This document shows positions 8,325 to 16,874 of a stretch of 64,000 nt of DNA, in pieces; the first letter of the stretch is position 1, and the number at the start of each line of letters is the position of its first letter. The notes beneath the pieces were generated by a model, which did not search any database, was not told where the DNA came from, and saw nothing but the letters and a program-made list of their open reading frames with translations. Made by a program: the position numbers and the translations under genes. This DNA is from Comamonas badia DSM 17552 (GTDB taxonomy: Bacteria; Pseudomonadota; Gammaproteobacteria; Burkholderiales; Burkholderiaceae_C), in contig NZ_AXVM01000001.1 in NCBI RefSeq assembly GCF_000484635.1, positions 1 to 64,000 on the forward strand, read 5' to 3'.

Positions 8325-9092
8325 TCAGCCGTGCATGGTCAGGCCGCCGGATACCGAGATGACCTGGCCGGTGATGAAGTTGGCGTCGTCGCTGGCGAGG
8401 AAGGCCACGGCGCCCGGAATGTCCTCGGGCTGGCCCAGGCGCTTGAGCGGAATGGCGCGCTTGAGGCCGTCATAAATCTTCTGGCCGAACTCGCCGCCGC
8501 CGGTGAAGGACTGCAGCAGCGCGGTATCGGTGGGGCCGGGGCAGACCACGTTGACGCGCACGCCGCTGCGCGCGGTCTCGCGCGCCAGGGTCTTGCTAAA
8601 GGCGATGATGCCGCCCTTGCAGGCGGCGTACACCGACTCGCCCGAGGAACCGACACGGCCCGCATCGGACGCGATGTTGACGATCTTGCCGCCGCCGGCG
8701 GCCACCATCAGCGGCACCACGGCGTGCTGCAGGCTGAGCGGGCCCTTGAGGTTGATGGCGATCAGCTTGTCCCACAGGTCGGGCGTGGTGTCGACGAACT
8801 GCCTGGCCACGTCCCAGCCCGCGTTGTTGACCAGGATGTCGATTTGCTTGAGCTCGGCATGCACCTTCTGCACGGCCCGGGCCACCGCGTCGTGGTCGGT
8901 GATGTCGATCTGCACGGTGCCCAGCTGGCCCGCGTACTGCGGGAACTTGACCTTGAGTTCATCCAGGCCGGCCTGGTTCAGGTCGAAGGCGGCGACGCGC
9001 GCGCCCTCTTCCAGAAAGCGTTGCACCAGGCTGCGGCCGATGCCGCCGGCGGCGCCGGTGATGATGGCGACTTTGTCCTTGAGTCCACGCAT
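8325..9092 (-). CDS. Short-chain dehydrogenase, BadH-like (2-hydroxycyclohexanecarboxyl-CoA dehydrogenase type)
   Basis: This is a 255-residue classical SDR. It has the cofactor motif TGAAGGIG (about 13-20), NNAG, and the catalytic Ser and YxxxK in VGSSGESVYAACKGG, followed by CPGPTDTALL. The wording around the active site and the C-terminus (FITGQVISVSGGLTMHG) closely resembles BadH of Rhodopseudomonas palustris as I remember it, also 255 residues. That enzyme oxidises 2-hydroxycyclohexanecarboxyl-CoA. AGGAG precedes the ATG. It is the last gene of a minus-strand run (acyl-CoA dehydrogenase, MarR, flavoenzyme, SDR), consistent with beta-oxidation of a cyclic or branched acid. A generic 3-hydroxyacyl-CoA dehydrogenase is the alternative. 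Confidence 0.82.
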   Translation of the reverse strand: MRGLKDKVAIITGAAGGIGRSLVQRFLEEGARVAAFDLNQAGLDELKVKFPQYAGQLGTVQIDITDHDAVARAVQKVHAELKQIDILVNNAGWDVARQFVDTTPDLWDKLIAINLKGPLSLQHAVVPLMVAAGGGKIVNIASDAGRVGSSGESVYAACKGGIIAFSKTLARETARSGVRVNVVCPGPTDTALLQSFTGGGEFGQKIYDGLKRAIPLKRLGQPEDIPGAVAFLASDDANFITGQVISVSGGLTMHG

Positions 9093-9146
9093 GGAATGCT
9101 CTCCTTGAATAAAACGAGTCGGTGATGGCGCTTGAGGCTGGCGAAG

Positions 9147-11177
9147 TCAGAGCGAAACGGCCAGACGCGTGGCCTGGTCGATGGCGCGCACGGCGTCCAG
9201 CTCGGCGGCCACGTCGGCGCCGCCGATCACGTGGGCCGGGATGCCGCGCTCGGCCAGGCCGTCGGCCAGCGCGCGGTTGGACAGCTGGCCCGCACAGAGA
9301 ATGACGGTATCCACGTCCAGCACGCGCGCCTCGCCATTCACGCTGTAGTGCAGGCCCTGGTCGTCGACCGCGTGGTAGCTGGCGCCGGCCGTCATGGCCA
9401 CGTCGGCCTTGCGCAGATTGGCCTTCAGGATCCAGCCGGTGGACTTGCCCAGGTTCTTGCCCAGCGACTCGTTCTTGCGCTGGAACATGTGGATGGCGCG
9501 GCCGGCTACGTTGGGCGCAGGCGCCTTCAGGCCGCCCGCGCTGTGGATGGCCGTATCCACGCCCCAGACGTCCATGAACCGCTGCGGCTGCAGCGACTCC
9601 TCGGCATGGCCGACCAGATATTCGGCCACGTCGAAGCCGATGCCGCCCGCGCCGATGATGGCCACCCGCTGGCCCACCGGCGCGCCCTTGCCCAGCACGT
9701 CCAGATAGCTGAGCACCTTCGGGTGGTTCAGGCCCCGGATGTCGGGCTCGCGCGGGGTCACGCCCGTGGCAATCACCACCTCGTCGAACTCGCCCGCGCG
9801 CACACGAGCGGCCAGGGATTCGGCATCGACCGGGGTTTGCAGATGCACGGTGACCTCTAGCTGCCCCAGCATCACCCGGAAGTAGCGCAGCATCTCGTGG
9901 AACTCGTTCTTGCCGGGCACCTGGCGGGCCATGTTCAGCTGCCCGCCCAGTTCGTCGCCGGCCTCGAACAGGGTGACCCGGTGTCCGCGCTGCGCAGCAT
10001 TGATTGCAAACGCCATGCCGGCAGGTCCACCGCCGACCACGGCGAAACGTTTGGGCGCGGCGGTCTGGCTGTCGTCGAACTCGATCTCGCGCCCTGCCTT
10101 GGGATTGACCAGGCAGGTCGCCACGCGGTCGGTAAAGATGCGATCCAGGCAGGCCTGGTTGCAGGCGATGCAGGTATTGATCTGGTCTGCGCGGCCCTCG
10201 CGCGTCTTGCGCGCGAACTCGGGGTCGGCCAGCAGCGGGCGGGCCATCGACACCAGGTCGGCGGCGCCGGAGGCGATGATCTCCTCGGCCACATCCGGCG
10301 TGTTGATGCGGTTGGACGCCATGACCGGGATGCCAACCGCGCGCTTCACGTTGCGAATCGCGGCTATCCACGCCGCACGCGGCACCGGGGCCGCCATCGT
10401 AGGCACGGACGACTCGTGCCAGCCAATGCCCGTGTTGATCATGTCGGCGCCCGCGGCCTCGACGCGGCGGGCGAACTCGGCCACTTCCTCGCCGGTCATG
10501 CCCCCTTCCATCAAGTCGATGGACGAAATGCGGTAAATGACCATGAACCCGGGCGACACCCGCGCCCGCACCGCCTTGACGATTTCGAGCGGGAAGTGGA
10601 TGCGGCGCTCGAAATCGCCGCCGAACTCGTCGTCGCGCAGATTGGTCAGCGCGGCGGTGAACTCGTTGATCAGGTAGCCCTCGGAGCCCATGATCTCGAC
10701 CCCGGCGTAGCCCGCCTGCTCGGCCAGAGCCGAGGTGTTGGCAAAGCGCTCGACCGTCGTCCAGACCTCGGCGGTCGCCAGCGCACGCGGCGTATGGACG
10801 TTGATGCGCGCCTTGATGGCCGAAGGCGCGACGCAGGTAGCCACCTTGGCATAGCGGCCCGCGTGAAGAATCTGCAGCACGATGCGGCCGCCGGCACCAT
10901 TGACCGCCGAGGTGATGGTGCGGTGCCCGTCCAGCTGCTCGGGCTTGTCCAGCACCAGGCCGCCCTCGTCCATCACCCCTTCGGGCACCGGCGCGTAGCC
11001 ACCGGTGAGGATGAGCCCGATTTCGCCCTTGGCGCGGGCGGCGTAAAAGGCCACCAGCCGCTCCAGCGGGCGATCCATGGTCTCCAGGCGCGTGTGCATC
11101 GCGCCCATCACCATGCGGTTGGGCAGATCGACCCCGGCGATGCGCAGGGGACGAAGAAGGTTTGAATAGGTTGACAT
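9147..11177 (-). CDS. FadH-type 2,4-dienoyl-CoA reductase-like iron-sulfur flavoenzyme
   Basis: The 676-residue protein has three parts. First is an Old-Yellow-Enzyme FMN barrel (about 1-345; QILHAGRYA, GAADLVSMARPLLADPEF). Next is a four-cysteine [4Fe-4S] motif, CIACNQACLD followed by ATCLVNP. Last come FAD and NAD(P)H domains (VVGGGPAGMAFAINAA; VAIIGAGGIGFDVAEYL). This is the layout of bacterial 2,4-dienoyl-CoA reductase and of some enoate reductases. In this cluster it probably reduces a conjugated (dienoyl) CoA ester so that beta-oxidation can proceed; the substrate is inferred. GAGAGATAAG precedes the ATG. It sits 54 bases upstream of the BadH-like gene and is complete. Confidence 0.88.
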   Translation of the reverse strand: MSTYSNLLRPLRIAGVDLPNRMVMGAMHTRLETMDRPLERLVAFYAARAKGEIGLILTGGYAPVPEGVMDEGGLVLDKPEQLDGHRTITSAVNGAGGRIVLQILHAGRYAKVATCVAPSAIKARINVHTPRALATAEVWTTVERFANTSALAEQAGYAGVEIMGSEGYLINEFTAALTNLRDDEFGGDFERRIHFPLEIVKAVRARVSPGFMVIYRISSIDLMEGGMTGEEVAEFARRVEAAGADMINTGIGWHESSVPTMAAPVPRAAWIAAIRNVKRAVGIPVMASNRINTPDVAEEIIASGAADLVSMARPLLADPEFARKTREGRADQINTCIACNQACLDRIFTDRVATCLVNPKAGREIEFDDSQTAAPKRFAVVGGGPAGMAFAINAAQRGHRVTLFEAGDELGGQLNMARQVPGKNEFHEMLRYFRVMLGQLEVTVHLQTPVDAESLAARVRAGEFDEVVIATGVTPREPDIRGLNHPKVLSYLDVLGKGAPVGQRVAIIGAGGIGFDVAEYLVGHAEESLQPQRFMDVWGVDTAIHSAGGLKAPAPNVAGRAIHMFQRKNESLGKNLGKSTGWILKANLRKADVAMTAGASYHAVDDQGLHYSVNGEARVLDVDTVILCAGQLSNRALADGLAERGIPAHVIGGADVAAELDAVRAIDQATRLAVSL

Positions 11178-11229
11178 GCTTATCTCTCGTGGCGGACCGG
11201 TGTCTTCCGCAATGATCCGTTTCGAATTT

Positions 11230-11247
11230 ATTTACGTCAATATGATT
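11230..11247 (-). promoter_or_regulatory. Operator-like motif in front of the dienoyl-CoA reductase gene
   Basis: On the minus strand this 18-mer reads AATCATATTGACGTAAAT. It matches at 16 of 18 positions a second 18-mer at 11967-11984 upstream of marR. It lies 53-70 bases before the flavoenzyme start codon in an AT-rich gap. The pairing of the two sites around a MarR gene suggests a MarR operator; this is inferred from position and similarity. Confidence 0.5.
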
Positions 11248-11305
11248 ACATATATTTCATGAACTGAACGGCAACCAGCAACTTGCCTCGGCATCTCTTT
11301 CCACC

Positions 11306-11803
11306 CTAGTCCTTGCCTTCCCTAGAGATGGTGTCGGTTCTCAGGGCAACTTTTGCCATCGCGTCGTTGAGCTGGTTGATATGGTGCAGCAGGGCGATCT
11401 TGCCGTCGAAGCGAAAGCTCGCCAGCGCCTGACGATAGAACTCGTAGATTTTTGGCTGGATGCCATCCCAGAACACCTGCCCTGACGGCAACAGCATGAC
11501 CTTCCTGGCGCGCCTGTCCGCAGGGTCCACGACACGCGCCACATACCCTTCGCGCTCCAGGCGTTTGAGCACTCCATCAAGGCTTTGGCGGCTGACGACC
11601 AGATAGTCCGCCAATTCGGAAAACGACATCCCATCTTTCACTTGCGGGCGCGACAGAGCCCCCAGCGTCGCCCACTGAACCGTGGTGATGCCAAGCTCCC
11701 TGACGGACTGGCGGTCCAGGGTGTTGCCCGCCTGGAACAGGCGGAAAAACAATCGGTTGTGAACGGCGAATACCGCTGGATCGTGGTTTTCGTGATCAGG
11801 CAT
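11306..11803 (-). CDS. MarR-family transcriptional regulator
   Basis: The 165-residue protein has the winged-helix MarR fold: a dimerisation helix (AVHNRLFFRLFQAGNTLD), a helix-turn-helix around MSFSELADYLVVSRQSLDGVLKRLE and the wing VDPADRRARKVMLL. I use the ATG at 11803; a TTG two codons earlier is possible, and no strong ribosome site is visible for either. MarR proteins of this kind are usually repressors released by aromatic or acyl-CoA ligands. BadR, for example, controls the cyclohexanecarboxylate genes that include badH. Gene order (acyl-CoA dehydrogenase upstream, flavoenzyme and SDR downstream, same strand) and the paired motifs at 11230 and 11967 point to local control. Confidence 0.85.
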   Translation of the reverse strand: MPDHENHDPAVFAVHNRLFFRLFQAGNTLDRQSVRELGITTVQWATLGALSRPQVKDGMSFSELADYLVVSRQSLDGVLKRLEREGYVARVVDPADRRARKVMLLPSGQVFWDGIQPKIYEFYRQALASFRFDGKIALLHHINQLNDAMAKVALRTDTISREGKD

Positions 11804-11966
11804 GCGCAAATGGGTGATGAGGCAGTTTCAAGGAGTTGTGAATCAAGCCATCAGATTTCCGGAAATCGGTACGGCGGGTAGCCAGCGCGCTGGCACTACA
11901 TGGCGCATGTGTCCCTCCATGCATCAAAACACCAACGATGCCCATCCATCCTGGTAGGTTTTGCGC

Positions 11967-11984
11967 AATGATATTGACGCAAAT
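11967..11984 (+). promoter_or_regulatory. Operator-like motif upstream of marR
   Basis: AATGATATTGACGCAAAT on the plus strand is the partner of the minus-strand motif at 11230-11247 (16 of 18 identical). It lies about 165 bases before the marR start. It is also flanked as TTGCG-N12-CGCAA, a short dyad. The rest of the gap (11804-12045) shows nothing else I can name. Confidence 0.5.
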
Positions 11985-12045
11985 CGCCTCATGCAAGGAC
12001 CGACACGCTAACTATCTCTCCATCAGACCGAAGATATCGCCCGGC

Positions 12046-13206
12046 TCACCCGGCCTTCATCAACTGCTTGCCGATGACCAGCTGCTGGATCTGCGTCGTG
12101 CCTTCATACAGGCGCAGCAGGCGCACGTCGCGGTAAAAGCGCTCGACCGGGAACTCGTTGATGTAGCCCGATCCGCCATGGATCTGCACGCCGCGGTCGG
12201 CCACGTGGCCCACCATCTCGGTCGTGAACATCTTGGTGCACGAGGCGCGCATGCTCACGTCCGGGTCGGTCACGCCAAAGGGCTTGGCATCGTAGCGCTG
12301 CGCGGTTTCGCGCACCAGCGCCCAGCCGGCCAGCAGCTCGGCCTGGCTGTCGGCCAGCATGGCCTGCACCAGCTGAAAGTCGCCAATGCGCTGGCCGAAC
12401 TGCTTGCGCTGCTGCGCGTAGGCCACGCTCTCGCGCAGGATGCGCTGCGCCATGCCGCAGGCCAGGGCCGAGATATGCAGGCGGCCGCGGTCCAGCACCT
12501 TCATCGCCGTCTTGAAGCCCTTGCCCGGCACGCCACCGATGATGTTGGCCGCCGGAACGCGCACGTTGTCCAGGTTCACGTCGCTGGTGCGCGTGCCCTT
12601 CTGGCCCATCTTCTTGTCGGGCTTGCCCAAGCTGAGCCCCGGCAGGCCGGCCGGCACGATGAAGGCCGAGATGCCGCCAGCCCCCGGCCCGCCGGTGCGC
12701 GCCATCAGCGTGAATGCCCCCGCGCGCGGCGCGTTGGTGATGAAGCGCTTGCTGCCGCTGATCAGGTAGTCGCTGCCGTCGGCCACGGCCCTGGTCTTAA
12801 GCGATGCGGCATCCGAGCCGGCGTCGGGTTCGGTCAGCGCGAAGGAGATGATCAGCTCGCCGCTGGCGATGCGCGGCAGGTATTCGGCCTTCTGCTCGGG
12901 TGTGCCGTCCATCAGGATGCCCTGCGAGCCGATGCCGATGTTCGTCCCCGCCACCGAGCGGAACGCCAGCGCGGTCTGGCCCAGCTCGTAGGCCACCTCG
13001 CACTCCTGCGCCATCGACAGGCCAATGCCGCCGTACTCCTCGGGAATGGAGATACCGAATAGACCCAGCTCCTTCATGTCGGCCACGATGTCGGCGGGCA
13101 CCTCGTCGTGCTCCTCCAGGTGGTTCTCGGCCGGGACCAGCCGCTCACGCACGAAGCGCTGAACACTGTCCTTGAGCAGCCCGAATGTCTCTTGATCCAG
13201 TGCCAT
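12046..13206 (-). CDS. Acyl-CoA dehydrogenase
   Basis: This is a 386-residue acyl-CoA dehydrogenase of the usual length. The N-terminal helical domain is about 5-115. The middle beta domain contains the FAD-contacting [19 protein letters not shown]. The C-terminal helical domain has [35 protein letters not shown] and the catalytic base region [12 protein letters not shown], with Glu in YEGT. The enzyme introduces a double bond into an acyl-CoA and passes electrons to ETF. The local context (BadH-like SDR, dienoyl-CoA reductase) suggests a cyclic or medium-chain acyl-CoA as substrate, but sequence alone does not fix it. AGAGGA precedes the ATG. A TAGCT-type repeat lies just upstream. Confidence 0.9.
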   Translation of the reverse strand: MALDQETFGLLKDSVQRFVRERLVPAENHLEEHDEVPADIVADMKELGLFGISIPEEYGGIGLSMAQECEVAYELGQTALAFRSVAGTNIGIGSQGILMDGTPEQKAEYLPRIASGELIISFALTEPDAGSDAASLKTRAVADGSDYLISGSKRFITNAPRAGAFTLMARTGGPGAGGISAFIVPAGLPGLSLGKPDKKMGQKGTRTSDVNLDNVRVPAANIIGGVPGKGFKTAMKVLDRGRLHISALACGMAQRILRESVAYAQQRKQFGQRIGDFQLVQAMLADSQAELLAGWALVRETAQRYDAKPFGVTDPDVSMRASCTKMFTTEMVGHVADRGVQIHGGSGYINEFPVERFYRDVRLLRLYEGTTQIQQLVIGKQLMKAG

Positions 13207-13227
13207 GGAATCCTCTTTGCAGCCACC

Positions 13228-13290
13228 AATATTAATAGCTGCTCACGCTTGCCATTATTGTGCTACAGCCATATTTGACCAATATTTTCC
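13228..13290 (+). repeat. TAGCT-type dispersed repeat, intergenic copy
   Basis: The order TAGCT-N5-CGCTTG-N9-TGCT-N3-GCC occurs at 13236-13270, followed by an AT-rich tail. The same spacing occurs at 58478 (gyrA-serC gap), 40515 (inside mutS) and 62474 (inside aroA). The element occupies the 90-base gap between the crotonase stop and the acyl-CoA dehydrogenase start, where a promoter would be expected. Confidence 0.65.
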
Positions 13291-13296
13291 GAATAG

Positions 13297-14112
13297 TCAG
13301 AGCGGCGTGTTCTGCGAAAATTTGGGCGCACGCTTTTCCAGCAGAGCGTTCAGGCCCTCCTTGGCTTCAGGGCCGCCAAAGCCCATGAATTCAAGCGCGA
13401 GAGAGGTGTCAAAAATCGGACCTGCCTGGCGCAGCCAGTTGTTCAACGCGTATTTGGTCCAGCGCAGCGCGCCTGGCGCGCCCTTGGAGAGCTTCTCTGC
13501 CACTTCCAGCGCCTTGTCCTGCAGCGCGTCGTCTTCCACTGAAAGGGACACCAGCCCCAGCGCCTCTGCCTGTTCACCATTCAGCGGTTCGCACAGCATC
13601 AGGTGGTACTTGGCCTTCGCCATGCCACACAAAAGCGGCCAGACGATGGCGGCATGGTCGCCCGGCGCCACGCCCAGCTTGGTGTGACCGTCCACGATGC
13701 GTGCCGTCTTGGCCGCAATGGAAATATCGGCCAGCAAGGCCGCCACCAGACCGGCGCCGACGGCCGGGCCGTGGATGGCCGAGACGATGGGCTTGGAGCA
13801 GTTGATGATGTTGTAAACCAGATCGCGCGCCTCGCGCCACACGCGGGCACGCACGTTGAAGTCGTCCGTCATCTCCTGCAGCATGGTGAAGTCGCCACCG
13901 GCAGAGAAGGCGCGCCCGGCGCCGCGCAGCAAGACCACGCCCACGCCCGGGTCCTTGTCGATTTCAAGCCAGACATTCGCCAGCTCGGCATGGCCGCGTG
14001 AATCGAGGGCATTCATGCGCTCGGGCTTGTTCAAGGTCAGGCGCAACACGCCTTCCAATGGTCGATCAAACTCAATGGCCGAATAGCCTTGATAGCGATT
14101 AATTTGGGTCAT
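13297..14112 (-). CDS. Crotonase-family protein (annotated type: enoyl-CoA hydratase/isomerase) lacking both usual glutamates
   Basis: This 271-residue crotonase-fold protein has the CoA-binding and oxyanion-hole segments [11 protein letters not shown] and [17 protein letters not shown]. The two glutamates used by classic enoyl-CoA hydratase are absent: the GGGCEL position reads GAGLVA, and the PE position of the next strand reads GHTKLG. The chemistry may therefore be isomerase, hydrolase or lyase, and I would not call it a hydratase. I choose the ATG at 14110-14112 because AGGAG lies six bases upstream; an ATG two codons earlier abuts that site. It is probably cotranscribed with the acyl-CoA dehydrogenase gene 90 bases downstream. 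Confidence 0.8.
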   Translation of the reverse strand: MTQINRYQGYSAIEFDRPLEGVLRLTLNKPERMNALDSRGHAELANVWLEIDKDPGVGVVLLRGAGRAFSAGGDFTMLQEMTDDFNVRARVWREARDLVYNIINCSKPIVSAIHGPAVGAGLVAALLADISIAAKTARIVDGHTKLGVAPGDHAAIVWPLLCGMAKAKYHLMLCEPLNGEQAEALGLVSLSVEDDALQDKALEVAEKLSKGAPGALRWTKYALNNWLRQAGPIFDTSLALEFMGFGGPEAKEGLNALLEKRAPKFSQNTPL

Positions 14113-14244
14113 ACTCATCTCCTGACTGAATGGTGGTTGGTTGCAAAAAATCAGCGCACGATGCATCAATGAAAATGGCACTGAGCCCCGCCATTTCCCG
14201 CCATAGCCCGCATTGGGATGGTCTGCATAACTCAAGCTGCCAAG

Positions 14245-14349
14245 CAACTTTGGTGGATCGGAATGGGTTGCAAGGCGCAAATCGCAGCAATAGCCGTGCT
14301 ATTGCGAGGATTTGCGACGCCGCAGACCGCCCGAGACCACCAAAGGTTG
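14245..14349. repeat. Long inverted repeat in the crotonase-lysR divergent gap
   Basis: Inner arms 14274-14294 and 14298-14321 (GGCGCAAATC...AGCAATAGC against GCTATTGC..GATTTGCG.CGCC) pair around a three-base loop. Outer arms 14245-14256 (CAACTTTGGTGG) and 14337-14349 (CCACCAAAGGTTG) also pair. The whole unit of about 105 bases lies between divergently transcribed genes, so it is not a terminator for either. It looks like a palindromic mobile or structural element. Confidence 0.7.
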
Positions 14350-14429
14350 CGGCGCTTGGAGCCATGCAGAACTTCCCTTGCATTATGTGGTGCACTGATT
14401 CTGAAAAAAAGAAAATAATTGCACTCTTG

Positions 14430-14447
14430 TTGTGCACTGAAGCACAA
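14430..14447. promoter_or_regulatory. Dyad TTGTGC-N6-GCACAA, probable LysR operator
   Basis: An 18-base interrupted palindrome ends 8 bases before the lysR start codon. GTGCACTGA, part of the dyad, is also repeated at 14391-14399. A related dyad precedes the CoA-transferase genes at 15395. Autoregulation by the LysR protein is the simplest reading. Confidence 0.5.
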
Positions 14448-14454
14448 TGCAACG

Positions 14455-15360
14455 ATGAGCGAGCTCCCAGAATGGAATGATCTCCGGGTCTTCCTCACCG
14501 TCGCCCGGCTGGGCACCATCTCCCAGGCCGGAGAACGGCTGAACATCGAACACTCCACGGTATCGCGCCGCATCGACCGGCTGGAAGAAAAACTGGCCGT
14601 CGTGCTGTTTGACCGGCGTCGCAGCGGCTACACGCTCACCGACGCCGGCCGCAGGCTGATCCCCCATGCCGAAAAGATGGAATCTGCCTTGCTTGAGGCC
14701 GTCGAACAAGATATGGGCAAAGAAAGCGCCATCGAAGGCACGGTGCGGGTAGGCACGCCCGAGGCCTTCGGCATCCATGTCCTGGCGCCCAGCCTGGCCT
14801 CCCTGCACGCGGGGCATCCAGGCTTGCACATCGAGCTCATGGCGCAACCGCAGTTTCCCAGCCTGGTCACCCGTGAAGTCGAGATACTGGTGACCCTGGA
14901 GCCGCCGCAAACCGGGCGCTACAAAGTGGCACGGCTGGGCCAGGTGGAATACTTTCTCTACTGCTCTCCCGGCTACCGGGACACACACCCACCGATTCAA
15001 GCGCTGGGCGATGTGGCAGGCCACCAATTCGTGGATTACGTGCACGACGGCTCGGTCAGCGACCGCTACCGCATCCTGAACGAGCTGACGCCCAACCCCC
15101 AGCGCAGTTTCACGACCACCAGCGTTCTGGCCCAGCGCACCGCCGCCGCGGCAGGCTTGGGCCTGGTTCTGCTGACCCCCTACGTGGCGCAGCAAGGCAA
15201 GGACCTGGTGTGTGTTTTTCCAGGCCAGGTGCTGATGACACGCAGCTTGTGGATTGCCGCCCCCGAAGACCTGCTCAAAATCCGGCGCTACCGCTTCGTC
15301 TGGGACCACATCCGCCACCTGATCGACCGGCAGCCCGATCTGTTTCGCCGCTCGGCCTGA
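14455..15360 (+). CDS. LysR-family transcriptional regulator
   Basis: The 301-residue protein has the N-terminal winged helix (WNDLRVFLTVARLGTISQAG, LNIEHSTVSRRIDRLEEKL, LFDRRRSGYTLTDAGR) and a C-terminal periplasmic-binding-protein-like effector domain (about 90-295). The start at 14455 gives MSELPEWNDL, the usual position for the first helix; an upstream extension overlaps the operator-like dyad. It is transcribed toward the CoA-transferase pair 155 bases downstream and divergently from the crotonase operon. It could control either; the TTGTGC dyads favour itself and the CoA-transferase genes. Confidence 0.88.
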   Translation: MSELPEWNDLRVFLTVARLGTISQAGERLNIEHSTVSRRIDRLEEKLAVVLFDRRRSGYTLTDAGRRLIPHAEKMESALLEAVEQDMGKESAIEGTVRVGTPEAFGIHVLAPSLASLHAGHPGLHIELMAQPQFPSLVTREVEILVTLEPPQTGRYKVARLGQVEYFLYCSPGYRDTHPPIQALGDVAGHQFVDYVHDGSVSDRYRILNELTPNPQRSFTTTSVLAQRTAAAAGLGLVLLTPYVAQQGKDLVCVFPGQVLMTRSLWIAAPEDLLKIRRYRFVWDHIRHLIDRQPDLFRRSA

Positions 15361-15394
15361 CGCTCCAGCGCAATGCGGCGCGGCTTGGCCGGCG

Positions 15395-15410
15395 TTGTGC
15401 ATGAGTGCAA
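15395..15410. promoter_or_regulatory. Dyad TTGTGC-N4-GTGCAA upstream of scoAB
   Basis: It resembles the dyad before lysR (TTGTGC-N6-GCACAA) but has a shorter spacer and one half-site shifted. It lies 106 bases before the CoA-transferase start, a normal distance for LysR-type activation. Confidence 0.4.
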
Positions 15411-15515
15411 ACCCGCCGTGCATTCATCGCTGTTGTCCAAAGCAAACTGCCCCGATAGCATCAACACGCAAATGATTTTGAATCGTTTGATTTGCGATGA
15501 AAGGCAGATTCTGAA

Positions 15516-16223
15516 ATGAGAAAGGTATATGGAGACGCGGCCACCGCGCTGGATGACGTGGTCAAAAATGGCCAAACCATCGCGGTCGGTGGTTTTGGAC
15601 TTTGCGGTATTCCCGCTACATTGATCGCCGCCCTGCGCGACAGCGGCGTGAATGGGCTGACGTGCATCAGCAATAACGCCGGTGTCGATGATTTTGGCCT
15701 GGGCCTGCTTTTGCAAACCCGCCAGATCAAACGCATGGTTTCTTCGTATGTCGGAGAAAACAAGGAGTTTGAGCGGCAATTTCTGGCCGGTGAGCTGGAG
15801 CTCGAATTTAACCCCCAAGGCACGCTGGCCGAGCGCCTGCGCGCGGGCGGCGCGGGCATTCCCGCCTTTTTCACGCGCACCGGCGTCGGCACCGTGGTCG
15901 CAGAGAACAAGGAAACCCGCGAATTTGACGGCCAGACCTACGTCATGGAGCGCGCCCTCACGGCCGACGTCTCGCTGGTGAAGGCGCACAAGGCCGACCC
16001 GTCGGGCAACCTGGTGTTCTCGCGCACCGCACGCAATTTCAACCCCGAAGTGGCCATGGCCGGCGCCGTGACGATTGCCGAGGTGGAAGAAATCGTCGAT
16101 CTGGGCCAGCTGGACCCCGACGAAATCCACCTGCCCGGCATCTTTGTTGACCGCATCGTCCTCGTCCCCAACCCCGAGAAGCGCATCGAACGCAGAAGCT
16201 TCCGCACCCGCAGCAACGCCTGA
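15516..16223 (+). CDS. scoA: 3-oxoacid CoA-transferase subunit A
   Basis: The 235-residue alpha subunit of a family I CoA-transferase has [18 protein letters not shown] (CoA-binding glycine-rich segment) and [15 protein letters not shown], both conserved in ScoA/PcaI-type subunits. With the beta subunit encoded 12 bases downstream it should transfer CoA from succinyl-CoA to a 3-oxoacid such as acetoacetate or 3-oxoadipate. The wording favours the succinyl-CoA:acetoacetate (ScoAB) branch over PcaIJ, but substrate choice is not certain. It is preceded by a LysR gene and a LysR-type dyad. Confidence 0.88.
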   Translation: MRKVYGDAATALDDVVKNGQTIAVGGFGLCGIPATLIAALRDSGVNGLTCISNNAGVDDFGLGLLLQTRQIKRMVSSYVGENKEFERQFLAGELELEFNPQGTLAERLRAGGAGIPAFFTRTGVGTVVAENKETREFDGQTYVMERALTADVSLVKAHKADPSGNLVFSRTARNFNPEVAMAGAVTIAEVEEIVDLGQLDPDEIHLPGIFVDRIVLVPNPEKRIERRSFRTRSNA

Positions 16224-16235
16224 AGGACCGACATC

Positions 16236-16874
16236 ATGGCCTGGACACACGAACAAATGGCGGCCCGCGCGGCCAAGGAACTCCACGACGGCGACTACGT
16301 GAACCTGGGGATCGGCCTGCCGACCCAGGTGGTGCATTTCGTTCCCGAAGGCATGGAAGTCTGGCTGCAATCCGAAAACGGCCTGATCGGCATCGGCCCG
16401 CCCCCGTTCGAGGACGAGATCGACCCCGACCTGATCGACGCCGCCAAGCAGACCATCACCATGGCGCCCGGCGCGTCCATCTGCTCGTCCTCCACCTCGT
16501 TTGCCATGATCCGCGGCGGCCACATGGACCTGACGATCCTCGGCGGCATGCAGGTCAGCGAGCATGGCGATCTGGCCAACTGGATGATCCCCGGCAAGAT
16601 GGTCAAGGGCATGGGCGGCGCGATGGATCTGGTGGGCGGTGCGCGCCGCGTGATCGTGCTGATGGAGCACGTGGCGCGCGACGGCGGCCTGAAGGTGCTG
16701 AAGTCCTGCAACCTGCCCCTGACCGGCCAGCGCGTGGTGAACCAGCTCATCACCGACCTGGCGGTGATGGACGTGACCGAGCGCGGCCTCGTCGTCAAGG
16801 AACTGGCGCCCGGCGTCTCGCGCGACGATCTGCAGGCCAAGACCGAGCCGATCCTGAGCTTCGACTGCGCCTGA
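16236..16874 (+). CDS. scoB: 3-oxoacid CoA-transferase subunit B
   Basis: The 212-residue beta subunit has VNLGIGLPTQV and the catalytic glutamate in QSENGLIGIG (Glu47), which forms the glutamyl-CoA intermediate. Downstream conserved stretches include HMDLTILGGMQVSEHGDLANW and MGGAMDLVGGA. Length is normal. It partners the alpha subunit encoded immediately upstream in the same operon. The pair would activate ketoacids released by catabolism or feed acetoacetate into acetyl-CoA, and so connects to the acyl-CoA genes on the other side of lysR. Confidence 0.9.
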   Translation: MAWTHEQMAARAAKELHDGDYVNLGIGLPTQVVHFVPEGMEVWLQSENGLIGIGPPPFEDEIDPDLIDAAKQTITMAPGASICSSSTSFAMIRGGHMDLTILGGMQVSEHGDLANWMIPGKMVKGMGGAMDLVGGARRVIVLMEHVARDGGLKVLKSCNLPLTGQRVVNQLITDLAVMDVTERGLVVKELAPGVSRDDLQAKTEPILSFDCA

